Shown in pieces: positions 1-5,388 of a DNA stretch of 7,993 nucleotides (positions within the stretch are counted from its first letter, which is position 1; each line of letters starts with the position of its first letter). The notes under the pieces were generated by a model that saw nothing but the letters and a program-made list of their open reading frames with translations, made no database searches and had not been told where the DNA came from. Made by a program: the position numbers and the translations under genes. Source of the DNA: Boseongicola sp. SB0675_bin_26 (GTDB lineage Bacteria > Pseudomonadota > Alphaproteobacteria > Rhodobacterales > Rhodobacteraceae); contig VYCX01000033.1 of assembly GCA_009843725.1 (NCBI GenBank), positions 1 through 7,993 of the forward strand, given 5' to 3'.

Positions 1-190
1 TGCTTGCCCGCTTGGCCTCCAGCGCCGCCATTGGCCGTCCCTGCCGGTCGCAGAGAACGTAGTCGGCCTGCGTGCCGTCGGGCAGCGTGTGCTCGAACAG
101 CACGCTCGATTCGTCAGCGAGGTCCCAGCCTGCGTCCACGAGCAGCGCGTCGATCCTGACCCGTGCGAAGGCTTCCGTCTTGCGGCTCAT
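1..190 (-). CDS. hsdR: Type I restriction endonuclease subunit R, N-terminal part (cut by window edge)
   Basis: The first 63 residues of a protein that runs off the left edge. It opens MSRKTEAFARVRIDALL and continues through an AGW motif to TLPDGTQADYVL and MAALEAKRAS. This is the HSDR_N pattern, a PD-(D/E)XK nuclease fold: Asp43 of ADYVL and Glu58-x-Lys60 of EAK are the expected catalytic residues. In complete HsdR proteins this domain is followed by a DEAD/DEAH-type translocase that moves DNA and cuts it at a distance, working with HsdM and HsdS. Those parts would lie left of position 1 and are not visible. ATG at 190 is the only start available: no ATG, GTG or TTG occurs in frame back to an upstream stop. 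Its own Shine-Dalgarno is weak (GGCGAGC), but it overlaps the stop of a short leader ORF. A stand-alone helicase-nuclease of the same fold cannot be excluded. Confidence 0.82.
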   Translation of the reverse strand, partial: MSRKTEAFARVRIDALLVDAGWDLADESSVLFEHTLPDGTQADYVLCDRQGRPMAALEAKRAS

Positions 191-249
191 TTGGTAGCTC
201 GCCGCCGGTTCACCGCCCTTGGCCGGCCCACATGCTCTGTTGCATTCAT
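187..249 (-). CDS. 20-residue leader ORF coupled to hsdR
   Basis: A small ORF, MNATEHVGRPRAVNRRRATK, whose TGA (189-187) overlaps the hsdR ATG (190-188) as ATGA. It has a well-placed Shine-Dalgarno, GGGAGAG on the minus strand at 262-256, six bases ahead of its ATG. The hsdR start has only a weak one. The arrangement suggests that ribosomes finishing the leader restart on hsdR. The peptide is Arg-rich and matches no family I know. It may have no function beyond coupling. It could also be chance, since an ORF this short is statistically cheap; the support comes from the SD spacing and the exact overlap. Confidence 0.45.
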   Translation of the reverse strand: MNATEHVGRPRAVNRRRATK

Positions 250-321
250 CAGTAGCTCTCCCGCATGCCTGATGTGATAGTCGGATAGCTCAATCATGCA
301 ACTTGAAGGCAACGCAAATGG

Positions 322-1053
322 TCATCGAGTGTCCTTCGTTCCCTTTGGACTCTCCGGTCTGAGCGCCGGGATCCAGTCTTGAAACTCGTCAACTGTCGGC
401 AGCAGGCCCTTAAGGGACTGAACATCTGGCACCAAGCCTTTCACGTCGTCAATTGAAGGCATCAAGTCTTTCAATCCATCAAGCGAGGGCATCCACTCCC
501 CGACAACACTCATCGTGGAATTCCATGGCTGTTCTTGTTCCGGAACACCGCATTGAGGCATCTTGGATCGCACTGCGTCTGGAGATGGCCTAATCATGTC
601 AGGAAGCTCCAGCAAGACGTCATCGACCATTTCCGCGCTCATTTCGCCTGCTTCACATGCATAGTCCGAAAACGTCCCTTCCGGGTTGTGTTTCTTCCAG
701 TCCTCGAAATCCGCCGATTCAAAGTATCCTGCGATTCCAGGCGCTGCAACGATTCCGGCGGCAGGAATGACCGCCGCCCCGGCGATGACAAATCGCCGGA
801 CCCTCGCCTTTGCCCTTTCTCTTGCCTTCGTTCTTGCCACAGCCTTAGCTTTGTCCTTGCGATGCGCTGCAATGGCGGCGGTCATTTCTTCTTTGTGCCT
901 TAGCGCGGCTGCTGCTGCGCTAGTCGTCACGGCTGCAACTTTCGCCGCAAGGTGGACGCCATTCAAGAAAAGGCCAGCCGTGGAAACTGCCAGAGTTATG
1001 CAAAGAAACCCCAGAAAGACGGTGCTCTTGATGATGCGAAACAGTCCCGCCAT
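322..1053 (-). CDS. Unknown two-pass membrane protein with C-terminal 10-residue repeats
   Basis: A 243-residue protein I do not recognise by name. The order is: short basic N-terminus; hydrophobic segment about 10-31 (membrane span or uncleaved signal anchor); Ala/Lys/Arg-rich helical stretch about 35-87 (coiled-coil-like, strongly basic at 65-87); second hydrophobic segment about 88-110 rich in Ala, Gly and Pro; acidic region about 111-165 with FEDWKKHNPEGTFSDYACE; and a tail of four 10-residue repeats at 188-227. The start at 1053 is preferred over an upstream in-frame ATG at 1227 because GGGGAGG (1071-1065) lies 11 bases ahead and the upstream part overlaps the small gene at 1061-1288. 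That gene ends only 7 bases before this start, so the two are probably co-transcribed. The leader and hsdR follow after 72 bases. Both soluble parts may be on one face of the membrane if the two spans form a hairpin. Function unknown. Confidence 0.75.
   Translation of the reverse strand: MAGLFRIIKSTVFLGFLCITLAVSTAGLFLNGVHLAAKVAAVTTSAAAAALRHKEEMTAAIAAHRKDKAKAVARTKARERAKARVRRFVIAGAAVIPAAGIVAAPGIAGYFESADFEDWKKHNPEGTFSDYACEAGEMSAEMVDDVLLELPDMIRPSPDAVRSKMPQCGVPEQEQPWNSTMSVVGEWMPSLDGLKDLMPSIDDVKGLVPDVQSLKGLLPTVDEFQDWIPALRPESPKGTKDTR
361..492 (-). repeat. Tandem 30-bp (10-codon) repeats in the membrane protein gene
   Basis: Four consecutive decapeptides close the membrane protein: MPSLDGLKDL, MPSIDDVKGL, VPDVQSLKGL and LPTVDEFQDW, followed by a partial unit IPAL. 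Position 2 is always Pro, and hydrophobic residues recur at positions 1, 4, 7 and 10, with acidic or amide residues between. The period is also visible in DNA: the 30-bp units at 433-462 and 463-492 align without gaps and both begin CAAG.CTTTCA and end GGCAT on the plus strand. The spacing is ten residues rather than the seven of a simple coiled coil. Divergence between units argues for an old repeat kept by selection. Confidence 0.85.
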
Positions 1054-1060
1054 GAGACAA

Positions 1061-1288
1061 TCATCCTCCCCAATGCGAATTTGCCGCGACCTCGGCCATC
1101 TCACTGCGTCGTTTCGGCGACAGTCCCGACGCTCGCGCTTGTCCGCCGATCCGCCCGCCGTCGGTAAAGTCAGGGTATGGCTTTGCCTCGATGCCTTGGC
1201 CTTCGTCCTCGATCTCGCCCATCCCAAGCCGGCAGACGTGGACAGCGTTGCCTGCGACGTCGATTGGTCGCCTGTGCCTCATGGTCAC
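1061..1288 (-). CDS. Small basic protein with GG-x-ARA...LSPxRR...AA...W C-terminal motif
   Basis: A 75-residue protein (73 if ATG 1282 is used instead of GTG 1288). Its first half contains PIDVAGNAVHV and GEIEDE. Its last third reads GGRIGGQARASGLSPKRR and then SEMAEVAANSHWGG. This resembles a widespread but poorly characterised class of small bacterial proteins ending in GGxARAxxLSPERRxEIAxxAAxxRW. I recall that class from general knowledge and cannot search for it here. GTG 1288 has AAGG seven bases ahead; ATG 1282 is less well spaced. The codons for the terminal W-G-G (TGG GGA GGA) also supply the Shine-Dalgarno of the membrane protein gene, whose ATG lies 7 bases beyond this stop. It is the first gene after the promoter at 1311-1340. 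A nucleic-acid-binding role would fit its basic tail but is unproven. Confidence 0.65.
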   Translation of the reverse strand: MTMRHRRPIDVAGNAVHVCRLGMGEIEDEGQGIEAKPYPDFTDGGRIGGQARASGLSPKRRSEMAEVAANSHWGG

Positions 1289-1310
1289 CCGTGTGCCTTG
1301 TGTTTTCTCC

Positions 1311-1340
1311 CATATCGACGCGGCAGTCTTGGCGTGTCAA
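1311..1340 (-). promoter_or_regulatory. Probable sigma70-type promoter of the small-gene/membrane-protein operon
   Basis: On the minus strand a perfect TTGACA (1340-1335) is followed after 18 bases by GATATG (1316-1311), a 3-of-6 match to the -10 consensus. A start about seven bases further on would give a 5' leader of some 15-20 bases before GTG 1288. The -35 is the strong part. The small gene, membrane protein, leader ORF and possibly hsdR could all be read from here, because no gap between them exceeds 72 bases. Confidence 0.5.
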
Positions 1341-1352
1341 CGTGAACGAAAT

Positions 1353-1360
1353 GTGATCAC
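1353..1360. promoter_or_regulatory. GTGATCAC palindrome upstream of the operon promoter (possible operator)
   Basis: A perfect 8-bp palindrome centred about 16 bases upstream of the TTGACA hexamer on the minus strand. Its position suits an activator or repressor site. No second copy flanks it, and it is short enough to be chance. Confidence 0.25.
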
Positions 1361-1657
1361 GAGGGACGATTGGCACAAGTTGCGAACAGATCGAAAGTGG
1401 TGCACTTCCGTCGCGACTTGATTGGCTCGTAAGGTTGGTCGACACGACACCTTGAATTGGCCTGCCTGAAGAATCGGCGAAGCTTGGTGGGTGTGACAGG
1501 CGCCGTGCGAGAGACGAACTGACCGGAGTCCACGACATTTTCGGAATGGCGCACATTGGAGAAGTACGGTCAGAACGCCGCAATTGGTCGCTCCTGAATT
1601 CCACGAACAATGTAAGTGTCATTGAAGGGGCGCGTGATCGAACCGAGCGAGCCCAGG

Positions 1658-2818
1658 TCACCCGGAACCGTCCAGCGCACGAGAAATCGCCGCGCCGACC
1701 CTCTCTGCCGCAGCGATGACCTCCCGGTCCCCCGCGTGGGCGTATCTCATGGTCATTCGCAACTGCCGGTGGCCAAGCAGCCGCGCCACAACTGGCAGCG
1801 GGACCCCTTTCATCACGGCCTGACTGGCGTACGTGTGGCGAGTGTCATGAAGCCGGACGCCGGAGAGGCCGGTCTGGCCCCGGACGCGGTTCCACAGCCT
1901 CAGGTCAGGTCCGTACGGCTGGTGCGGATTGACGGGAGAAGGAAACACGAACGCGCCGCTCCCGTCCCGCTGCCGGTCGATGACGGCTCGGGCGTTTGCG
2001 CTCAGATGCACCGTCCTTGGCCCGGTCTTGCTGTCGGCGAGCCGGAGCGTGTCTCCGTCGACCTCGGACCATCGGAGGTTCTTGATTTCGCTTTTTCGGC
2101 ATCCCGTGTAGATGAGAAGGCGGATGATGTCGGCCTGCCGCTCGTACGCGGGCCGCTCCGCGACGCATTCGTCGAGCGCCTCGTGAAGGCGGACGATCTC
2201 CTCCGCCGACAGGAACCGGGTCAGCCGGGGCCTCGGGTTCATCCTTGTGCGCTTTACCGGGTTGATGGAGATCATGCCACTTGAGACGGCATGGTTCATG
2301 ATCCGCCGCAGAAGCGCGAGGCCCTTGTTGGCGTTGCTCGGCGCCGTGACGCTGCTGCGGTCGAACCAGGCCTGGACGCCCGCCGGAGCGATCCGGTCGA
2401 CCCGCAGGTGCCCGAACTCCGGAAGCAACTGGGACCGGAGAAGGGACTCCACGTGCTTGAGTGTCGCCGGCTTCCAGTGGTTCGAATGGCCTGCCATCCA
2501 TGGGTCGGCGACATAGTTCCGGAACAGCGGAATGCAGGATCCGAACCTCCCGCCGGCTTTCGCCTCTCCCGCGATCCCGTCCAGCTGGAGCGAAAGGCAC
2601 TCCCTGCGGGCGTCCCTGACGCCCTTCAGCGTCACAGGGCCCAGCGAGACCCTTCTGGAACTTCCATGGCCCCTCTCGTGGAAGACGTATCCCCGGAATC
2701 CGGACGTCCGGACGCGGACGCCAAGGCCGGGCGTGACCGTGTCCCAGACAGTGTAGTCCTTGCGACCGGGCTTGAGACGCATGATGCCGGCGTCGGTCAG
2801 GCGTGCCCTCCGCGTCAT
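1658..2818 (-). CDS. Tyrosine recombinase/integrase, second gene of the pair
   Basis: A 386-residue site-specific recombinase of phage-integrase type. The N-terminal part (about 1-90, with DTVTPGLGVRV and GYVFHERG) is the arm-DNA-binding domain typical of P4-like integrases. A SAM-like core-binding domain lies at about 95-185, and the catalytic domain at about 200-380. The full catalytic set is present: Arg241 (TGCRKSE), Lys264 (DSKTGPRTV), His324-x-x-Arg327 (LHDTRH), His350 (RLLGH) and the nucleophile Tyr359 (MTMRYAH). The protein should therefore be active. ATG 2818 overlaps the upstream recombinase stop as ATGA and has a strong Shine-Dalgarno six bases ahead. It shares TGCRKSEI, DSKTGPRTV and RLLGH with its partner but is otherwise well diverged, so this is not a recent duplication. 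Probable role: integration or excision of the island. Confidence 0.93.
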   Translation of the reverse strand: MTRRARLTDAGIMRLKPGRKDYTVWDTVTPGLGVRVRTSGFRGYVFHERGHGSSRRVSLGPVTLKGVRDARRECLSLQLDGIAGEAKAGGRFGSCIPLFRNYVADPWMAGHSNHWKPATLKHVESLLRSQLLPEFGHLRVDRIAPAGVQAWFDRSSVTAPSNANKGLALLRRIMNHAVSSGMISINPVKRTRMNPRPRLTRFLSAEEIVRLHEALDECVAERPAYERQADIIRLLIYTGCRKSEIKNLRWSEVDGDTLRLADSKTGPRTVHLSANARAVIDRQRDGSGAFVFPSPVNPHQPYGPDLRLWNRVRGQTGLSGVRLHDTRHTYASQAVMKGVPLPVVARLLGHRQLRMTMRYAHAGDREVIAAAERVGAAISRALDGSG

Positions 2819-3942
2819 GGCCGGCCCTCCCCGCCAAGGATCGGCGCCACGGCGTCGACGGCGTCACGCACCGCTTGGTCTGCGAGATGAATGTACTTGA
2901 GAGTCGTCTCCGGCTTCGAGTGGCCAAGCAGGCGACCGATCGTGGGAACGGTCTCGCCGGCCTGAAGGGCCAGACTCGCATAGGAATGACGAAGGTCGTG
3001 GAGGCGAACGTCCCGCAGCCCCGCCTCCTTTCGCAGAGCCAGCCAGTAAATGTTCAGGCCCTTTGCGGGTCCCGTGCCGGCTCTCCCCGGAAAGACCCAG
3101 ACGCTCCGTCGCGGCAGGTCGTCGAGGACGGCGCGAGCTGCGGAGGACAGCCAGACGGTTCGCGGTCCGGTCTTGCTGTCGGGCAGGAAAAGATGGCCGT
3201 CGCGGTAGTCCTGCCATTGCAGGGTCATGATCTCGCTCTTTCGGCAGCCGGTGAGAGCCAGCAGCTTCACGGCCGCGGCCAGGACATGACCCTCATGCAG
3301 TTTCAGCACCGTGCCCAGTCGCCGAGTTTCCTCCCGGGACAGGAACCGTTCGCGGCCGCGCCGCCGGTAGCGCCGGATTTTTACGCAGGGATTGGTGCCC
3401 TCCGGGCGAAAGCCAAGGGTTTCGGCCTCCCTCATGATCACCGACAGGACCGGCGCCGCCCGGTCGGCGGCGGCCGGGGTCGACCGGAGCGAGGCGAACC
3501 ACTCCTGGACGTCCGCGCCCGTGATCGCGCCGATCGGCTGTCCCAGGAACCGGGGAAGGATCTGGTTCTTCAGGTAGTTTCGATTGACTTCGAGCGTGCC
3601 GGGTTTCCATTGCCGGGACTGCCGGCGGAAGACGGCGTCCGCGACGTCCTCGAACGGCGTCTCCGCGGCGATCTCCGAAAGGCGGGATTGGTCGCCCGTC
3701 CTGCTGGCGGCCAGGCTGGACCGTGCAAGATCCCGCGCATCGGCCAAGGGCATCGTGTCGGCATCGCCGACTTTCGTCCAAGTGCGCCTGCCGCCGCTCT
3801 GGGCATGCACGAAGTAGCTCTTGCGGCCGGAAGGCAGGATCCGGACTCCGAAGCCGCGAAGTTCCGTGTCGCGGGTCTCGCGAACGGACTTGCCGGGCGT
3901 GAGGGTGTCGATCAGGCGTTGTGTCAGGCGGCGGTTTGCCAT
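2815..3942 (-). CDS. Tyrosine recombinase/integrase, first gene of the pair
   Basis: A 375-residue integrase, complete. The arm-binding N-terminal domain is at about 1-85 (DTELRGFGVRI, KSYFVHAQSGGRR), the core-binding domain at about 92-185 and the catalytic domain at about 198-370. Catalytic residues visible: Arg234 (TGCRKSE), Lys257 (DSKTGPRTV), His315-x-x-Arg318 (LHDLRH), His341 (RLLGH) and Tyr350 (TTLKYIH). It starts at ATG 3942 with GGGAGA six bases ahead. It lies nearest the island boundary, about 127 bases from the broken SRAP gene, the usual place for an integrase next to its attachment site. It is the promoter-proximal gene of the pair, so the second recombinase depends on its transcript. 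Two full-length catalytic copies in one operon are less usual than a single integrase. Confidence 0.94.
   Translation of the reverse strand: MANRRLTQRLIDTLTPGKSVRETRDTELRGFGVRILPSGRKSYFVHAQSGGRRTWTKVGDADTMPLADARDLARSSLAASRTGDQSRLSEIAAETPFEDVADAVFRRQSRQWKPGTLEVNRNYLKNQILPRFLGQPIGAITGADVQEWFASLRSTPAAADRAAPVLSVIMREAETLGFRPEGTNPCVKIRRYRRRGRERFLSREETRRLGTVLKLHEGHVLAAAVKLLALTGCRKSEIMTLQWQDYRDGHLFLPDSKTGPRTVWLSSAARAVLDDLPRRSVWVFPGRAGTGPAKGLNIYWLALRKEAGLRDVRLHDLRHSYASLALQAGETVPTIGRLLGHSKPETTLKYIHLADQAVRDAVDAVAPILGGEGRP
2825..2832 (-). promoter_or_regulatory. Strong internal ribosome binding site of the second recombinase
   Basis: GGGGAGGG on the minus strand, six bases before ATG 2818 and inside the last codons of the first recombinase. 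It fixes the start of the second gene and supports coupled translation of the pair. Confidence 0.7.
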
Positions 3943-3943
3943 G

Positions 3944-3959
3944 GATTCTCTCCCGAATC
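3944..3959 (-). promoter_or_regulatory. Short inverted repeat bracketing the Shine-Dalgarno of the first recombinase
   Basis: GATTC (3944-3948) and GAATC (3955-3959) are perfectly complementary. The six bases between them are the GGGAGA Shine-Dalgarno in minus-strand sense. In the mRNA this would put the ribosome site in the loop of a 5-bp hairpin. The stem is weak, so any effect on translation is uncertain. The same pentamer also belongs to a series of GAATC copies across the boundary region. Confidence 0.3.
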
Positions 3960-4053
3960 AGTTGCACTGGGGGACTGGGAGGCGGCGTTTCGGCCGAATC
4001 CCTGCTCTTGACGCGAGAGAGAAAGCCGCTTTGAATCAACTGGTTGCCAATTC
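3955..4053. repeat. GAATC repeats and imperfect palindrome at the island end (candidate recombinase sites)
   Basis: GAATC occurs at 3955-3959, 3996-4000 and 4033-4037, spaced 41 and 37 bases, and in inverted sense at 3944-3948. The first and third extend to GAATCA followed by TTGC(C)A-containing sequence. The third opens an imperfect palindrome at 4031-4053 containing CAAC-TG-GTTG (4037-4046) with outer arms GAAT (4033-4036) and ATTC (4050-4053). Tyrosine recombinases use short inverted core sites plus distal arm sites, so this layout fits an attachment region. No second copy of the core is visible in the window, so the crossover point is not proven. Confidence 0.35.
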
Positions 4054-4068
4054 TGTCAGCACCGTCAG

Positions 4069-4461
4069 GTGCGTGAAACGGTGTTTGACAAGACCGCGTT
4101 CGAAGGAGTCGGGCGGGCCGTCGTTCCCGCCGACGGCTGGTACGAGTGGACCGGCAAGGCACGCCGCAAGAAGGCTTGGCGCATCCGTCCGAGATCGGGC
4201 GAGCTGCTCCTCTTTGCGGCGATCACGGATGTCTGGGAAGCGCCCGGCGGTCGGTCAGTGCACCAAGTCGCGACCGTGACCTGCGAGCCGTCTGCGGACG
4301 TGCGCGACGTCCATCACCGGATGGGCGTGCTGATCGCGGCGGACGCGCTGGAGACCTGGCTGCACGGGGAGGAAACCCTTGCGCGCACCCTGATGCGTCC
4401 GTTTCCGGACGGACGCCTGATCGTCGAGCCTGCCGATGACGTGGACTGGAACGCGCCGTAG
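4069..4461 (+). pseudogene. SRAP-family (YedK/HMCES-like) protein, C-terminal half only
   Basis: The readable frame gives about 130 residues: RETVFDKTAFEGVG, then AVVPADGWYEW, FAAITDVWEAPGG, ATVTCEPSADV, HHRMGV and LETWLHGEETL. These are the second-half motifs of SOS-response-associated peptidase (SRAP) proteins, which cross-link to abasic sites in single-stranded DNA through Cys2 of an N-terminal MCGR motif. That motif and the first 70-100 residues normally expected are absent. Upstream the frame meets a stop (4009-4011) with no SRAP-like sequence, and only about 127 bases separate it from the recombinase start. The GTG at 4069 has no clear Shine-Dalgarno. The remaining half is undamaged, including the conserved His of the HHRM motif, which suggests recent disruption. 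The product cannot act as an SRAP protein without Cys2. It converges on the transporter gene with a 9-base gap, as expected of original chromosomal context. Confidence 0.85.
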
Positions 4462-4470
4462 TCTCCGGAT

Positions 4471-5388
4471 TCACAGCGGTCCGGATCCTTCACTGTCCCT
4501 GCGGTCCCGGTTCAGCAAGGATTCACGAATGGCTATGAACGTTGTCGCGGCGATGATCAGGCTGCCTCCCAGGATGACCCAGATGTCGACGCCTTCGTGG
4601 AACACGAAGAATCCGAAGAGCACCGACCAGACGAGCGGCAGAAAGGCAACCGGCTGGGTCACGCTCAACGGCGCGACGGCAAACGACCTGGTCATCGTGT
4701 AGTGGCCGCAGGTCGCGAGGCACGCGATCAGCATTGTCCAGGCGATTTCGCCGGAGGTCGGCCAGCGCCAGACTGCAATCGCAAGCGGGAGGAGGAAAAT
4801 CGTGACGACGATCGACATCATCGCAACGATCACCGAGGCTGGAAGCTCGGCCGTCATTCGCTTTGCGAAAAGGTAGCTGCCAGCGAGGCACATGGCCACG
4901 AATACCATTGCAAGATGGCCGTCCGAGAGTTCCCGCAGCCCTGGCCTGAGAATGAGCAAGGCGCCGAGGAACGCAATCGCGACCGCGACCAGACGGCGGA
5001 TCGCCAAGGCCTCGCCCAGAAACAGCACGGCGCCAAGGGTCACGTAAACCGGGATCAGGTTGTTCATTGCCGTGACCTCGGCAATGGTTATCCTGGTCAT
5101 GGCGTAGAACCAGAGGCAGACGCCAAGCGTGTGCACGGCGCCGCGCAGCCCGATGAGCCGCCACTGCCGCCCGCTGAGGCGCGTTCTGAGCAGCGTTCCC
5201 GTCATTGGCGCCAGGAAGGCCAGCCCGAAGGCGAACCGCAGGAATGCGGATTCGGCGGCAGGGAGGTCCGCCGCACCATGCTTGACCGCTGCCGTCATTC
5301 CAACGAAGAGGATGCCGGTCAGGACCATCCATGCTATGCCCTCCAAGGATTGCCGCGAGCTTTCGGAAGCGTATGTCGGGCCGGGCAT
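4471..5388 (-). CDS. DMT-family transporter with two EamA domains
   Basis: A 305-residue inner-membrane protein with about ten hydrophobic segments. The two EamA halves lie at about 16-148 and 158-287. Visible features include the first-half pattern around AESAFLRFAFGLAFLAP, the conserved stretch EVTAMNNLIPVYVTLGAVLFLGE split over about 104-126, and the matching second-half stretch with PLSVTQPVAFL and FGFFVFHEG. Members export or import metabolites such as amino acids, purines or S-adenosylmethionine; the substrate here cannot be told. The start ATG (5388) shares one base with the ettA stop (TAATG), with little Shine-Dalgarno sequence, so translation is probably coupled to ettA. The short polar tail (RDRRDSEGSGPL) is likely cytoplasmic. 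Confidence 0.9.
   Translation of the reverse strand: MPGPTYASESSRQSLEGIAWMVLTGILFVGMTAAVKHGAADLPAAESAFLRFAFGLAFLAPMTGTLLRTRLSGRQWRLIGLRGAVHTLGVCLWFYAMTRITIAEVTAMNNLIPVYVTLGAVLFLGEALAIRRLVAVAIAFLGALLILRPGLRELSDGHLAMVFVAMCLAGSYLFAKRMTAELPASVIVAMMSIVVTIFLLPLAIAVWRWPTSGEIAWTMLIACLATCGHYTMTRSFAVAPLSVTQPVAFLPLVWSVLFGFFVFHEGVDIWVILGGSLIIAATTFIAIRESLLNRDRRDSEGSGPL

Larger units (their letters stand above)
1289..1657. other. Non-coding stretch between recombinase pair and cargo operon
   Basis: About 370 bases without a convincing gene. The longest minus-strand ORFs here (to 163 and 65 codons) have no family-like motifs, and the longer one overlaps the small gene in another frame. The stretch carries the promoter and palindrome described separately at its left end. 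It looks less GC-rich than the recombinase genes. I see no clear terminator after the recombinase stop at 1658. Confidence 0.5.
1..4069. mobile_element. Right end of a genomic island (integrase pair plus restriction cargo), left end outside the window
   Basis: Inferred from three facts. Two complete tyrosine recombinases sit at one end. A chromosomal SRAP gene starts abruptly in mid-domain about 127 bases beyond them. Accessory-type cargo (hsdR start, unknown membrane protein, small protein) lies on the other side, all transcribed leftward. The right boundary is placed where SRAP homology begins, about 4069-4076. The left boundary and the duplicated attachment site are not in the window, so size and intactness are unknown. 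Confidence 0.65.

Noticed and set aside
89..277. 62-codon plus-strand ORF at the left edge
   Set aside because: Antisense to the hsdR nuclease domain, which has clear D...ExK residues.
1054..1227. 58-codon N-terminal extension of the membrane protein to ATG 1227
   Set aside because: It overlaps the small gene at 1061-1288, is Arg-rich with no hydrophobic order, and the start at 1053 has its own GGGGAGG.
1505..1516. 12-base near match (10 of 12) to the SRAP junction sequence at 4069-4080, considered as a second attachment core
   Set aside because: Too short and imperfect. It lies inside the island, with no SRAP-like coding sequence on the other side.
1636..1644. GGTTCGATC on the minus strand, like a tRNA T-loop, which would fit an integrase target
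   Set aside because: The flanking bases do not form a T-stem, and no anticodon or D arm can be folded around it.
1170..1661. 163-codon minus-strand ORF filling the gap after the second recombinase
   Set aside because: Ser/Thr/Arg-rich with no motif, and it overlaps the better supported small gene in another frame.
1616..2284. 222-codon plus-strand ORF over the second recombinase
   Set aside because: Antisense to a complete, motif-bearing gene; no recognisable domain.
2803..4011. 402-codon plus-strand ORF across the first recombinase
   Set aside because: It is fully antisense to a recombinase with every catalytic motif, and its translation has no family-like pattern. Long antisense frames are common in GC-rich genes.
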